Assembly (NCBI GenBank): GCA_943324925.2 | Contig: CALPNL020000107.1 | Span: forward strand, 1-6,726 | DNA from: Chitinophaga pinensis | GTDB lineage: Bacteria; Bacteroidota; Bacteroidia; Flavobacteriales; Flavobacteriaceae | Direction of reading: 5' to 3' | DNA length: 6,726 nt | Shown here: in pieces, positions 5,176-6,726 of the stretch | Layout: each line of letters opens with the position of its first letter | How positions within the stretch are numbered: position 1 is the first letter of the stretch | The notes under the pieces: generated by a model | Database searches by the model: none | Seen by the model: only the letters and a program-made list of their open reading frames with translations | What the model was told of the DNA's origin: nothing | Position numbers and translations under genes: made by a program

Positions 5176-6726
5176 ATGCAAAAATACATTAGCCAACTTA
5201 ACTCAGCGCAACAAGAGCCGGTTCTACAAAAGGACGGGCCAATGATTATTATTGCTGGTGCAGGTTCTGGAAAAACACGTGTATTAACTATTAGAATTGC
5301 TTATCTAATGAGTTTAGGCGTTGATGCTTTTAGCATTTTGGCTTTAACATTCACGAACAAAGCAGCTCGTGAAATGAAAAAAAGAATCTCAGATATTGTT
5401 GGAACTAATGAAGCAAAAAATCTTTGGATGGGAACGTTCCACTCCGTTTTTGCAAGAATTCTACGTTCTGAGTCGGATAAACTAGGTTACCCATCTAACT
5501 TTACGATTTACGATACACAAGATTCGGTACGATTGATATCTGCGGTTATTAAAGAAATGCAACTGGATAAAGATATCTATAAACCAAAACAGGTACTCGG
5601 AAGAATCTCCTCTTATAAAAACAGTTTGATTACGGTTAAGGCTTATTTTAACAATCCTGAATTGATGGAAGCCGATGCCATGTCTAAAAAACCTCGATTA
5701 GGAGAAATTTATCAAAATTATGTGGATCGTTGTTTTAAAGCGGGAGCCATGGATTTTGATGATTTACTATTAAAAACTAACGAATTACTGACTCGTTTTC
5801 CTGAAGTTTTGGCAAAATACCAAGATCGCTTTCGATATATTTTGGTTGATGAGTACCAAGATACCAATCATTCACAATACCTAATAGTTCGCGCTTTATC
5901 AGATAAATTTCAGAACATTTGTGTGGTTGGCGATGATGCACAAAGTATATATGCTTTCCGTGGGGCCAACATCAATAACATTCTGAATTTTCAAAAAGAT
6001 TATGATGGCGTAAAAACCTATCGCTTGGAACAAAATTATCGTTCTACTAAAAATATTGTAGAAGCAGCGAATTCGATCATTGAAAAAAACAAAACCAAAT
6101 TAGATAAAATCGTTTGGACAGCAAATGATTCAGGATCTAAAATTAAAGTGCATCGTAGTTTAACAGATGGTGAAGAAGGCCGATTTGTAGCCAGTACCAT
6201 TTGGGATCAGAAAATGCAAAACCAAATGATGAATGGACAATTTGCAATTCTTTATCGCACTAATGCACAATCACGTGCGATGGAAGATGCACTTCGAAAA
6301 AGAGATATTCCCTATCGTATTTATGGCGGTTTGTCTTTCTACCAAAGGAAAGAAATTAAGGATGTTTTGTGTTATTTGCGTTTGATTATCAATCCTAAAG
6401 ACGAAGAAGCGTTAATTCGCGTCATCAATTATCCAGCTCGTGGAATAGGGGATACTACGGTTGAAAAGTTAACCATAGCTGCCAATCATTACAAAAGATC
6501 AATATTTGAAGTAATGCAAAATATTGATAAAATTGATTTAAAACTGAATTCTGGGGCAAAACAAAAACTCACTGATTTTGTTACAATGATCCAAAGTTTT
6601 CAAGTCATAAACGAAAATCAAGATGCCTTTTATATTGCCGATCATGTGGCGAAGAAAACAGGATTAGTTCAAGAATTGAAAAAAGATGGAACGCCTGAAG
6701 GAATTGCCAGAATTGAAAATATCGAA
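5176..6726 (+). CDS. UvrD/PcrA-type SF1A ATP-dependent DNA helicase, 3'-partial
   Basis: The frame is open from the ATG at 5176 to the right edge, giving 517 codons with no stop; full-length relatives are roughly 700-800 aa, so the C-terminal part is missing. SF1A motifs appear in order: Q motif LNSAQQ (8-13), Walker A GAGSGKT (28-34), motif Ia ALTFTNKAAREM (56-67), TFHS (87-90), Walker B/DExx VDEYQDTN (224-231), motif III VGDDAQSIYAFRGA (251-264) and motif IV LEQNYRS (284-290). Motifs V and VI lie beyond the window. Such enzymes unwind DNA 3' to 5' in nucleotide excision repair, mismatch repair and clearing of recombination intermediates. Rep is a close relative, so UvrD/PcrA versus Rep is not settled here, though the UvrD/PcrA label is the usual one in this phylum. 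Start choice: the Q motif sits eight residues in, as expected, and the leader (aataaaaATG) is A-rich without Shine-Dalgarno. Confidence 0.94.
   Translation, partial: MQKYISQLNSAQQEPVLQKDGPMIIIAGAGSGKTRVLTIRIAYLMSLGVDAFSILALTFTNKAAREMKKRISDIVGTNEAKNLWMGTFHSVFARILRSESDKLGYPSNFTIYDTQDSVRLISAVIKEMQLDKDIYKPKQVLGRISSYKNSLITVKAYFNNPELMEADAMSKKPRLGEIYQNYVDRCFKAGAMDFDDLLLKTNELLTRFPEVLAKYQDRFRYILVDEYQDTNHSQYLIVRALSDKFQNICVVGDDAQSIYAFRGANINNILNFQKDYDGVKTYRLEQNYRSTKNIVEAANSIIEKNKTKLDKIVWTANDSGSKIKVHRSLTDGEEGRFVASTIWDQKMQNQMMNGQFAILYRTNAQSRAMEDALRKRDIPYRIYGGLSFYQRKEIKDVLCYLRLIINPKDEEALIRVINYPARGIGDTTVEKLTIAANHYKRSIFEVMQNIDKIDLKLNSGAKQKLTDFVTMIQSFQVINENQDAFYIADHVAKKTGLVQELKKDGTPEGIARIENIE

Noticed and set aside
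1..6726. A linked novel system (defence, mobile or biosynthetic) across the window
   Set aside because: The genes are core-type with separate promoters or terminators and mixed orientation; no toxin, nuclease, transposase, integrase, CRISPR or reverse transcriptase motif was seen, and the UvrD-like helicase has no defence-type partner within the window.

Overview
The window is AT-rich, and its protein families and expression signals point to the phylum Bacteroidota, most likely a Flavobacterium-like member of the Flavobacteriia. Three observations support this. Transketolase is split into two adjacent genes. The start codons have A-rich leaders with no clear Shine-Dalgarno sequence. Several upstream regions carry a perfect TAnnTTTG box, the -7 element of the Bacteroidota primary sigma factor. 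The exact genus is inferred and was not tested by any search.

Layout, left to right: (1) the 3' part of a membrane-anchored alkaline-phosphatase-superfamily enzyme of the LTA synthase/sulfatase type, cut by the left edge and ending at 1670; (2) a hairpin terminator at about 1691-1724, followed by a good promoter (TTG-N18-TATCTTTG, 1731-1759); (3) a two-gene transketolase operon, with the N-terminal (TPP-binding) subunit at 1785-2633 and the C-terminal (pyrimidine-binding plus transketolase C) subunit at 2685-3638, separated by 51 bp that hold a three-copy heptamer repeat and a small hairpin; (4) a strong terminator at 3659-3687 whose symmetry suits both strands, lying between the operon and a convergent gene; (5) a minus-strand 173-aa single-pass membrane protein of unknown function (3690-4211); (6) a 96-bp divergent intergenic region; (7) a YfcA-like TSUP (TauE/SafE) transporter (4308-5078); (8) the 5' two thirds or so of a UvrD/PcrA-type superfamily 1A DNA helicase (from 5176), running off the right edge.

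Apart from the two transketolase subunits, which together should make one enzyme of the non-oxidative pentose phosphate pathway, the genes do not look functionally linked. This reads as an ordinary core-genome stretch: no mobile element, CRISPR array, tRNA, rRNA or phage gene was seen, and I found no credible sign of a new multi-gene system. The items worth a second look are local: the serine at the presumed nucleophile position of the LtaS-like enzyme, the repeat and hairpin between the transketolase genes, the shared terminator, and the uncharacterised 173-aa protein.
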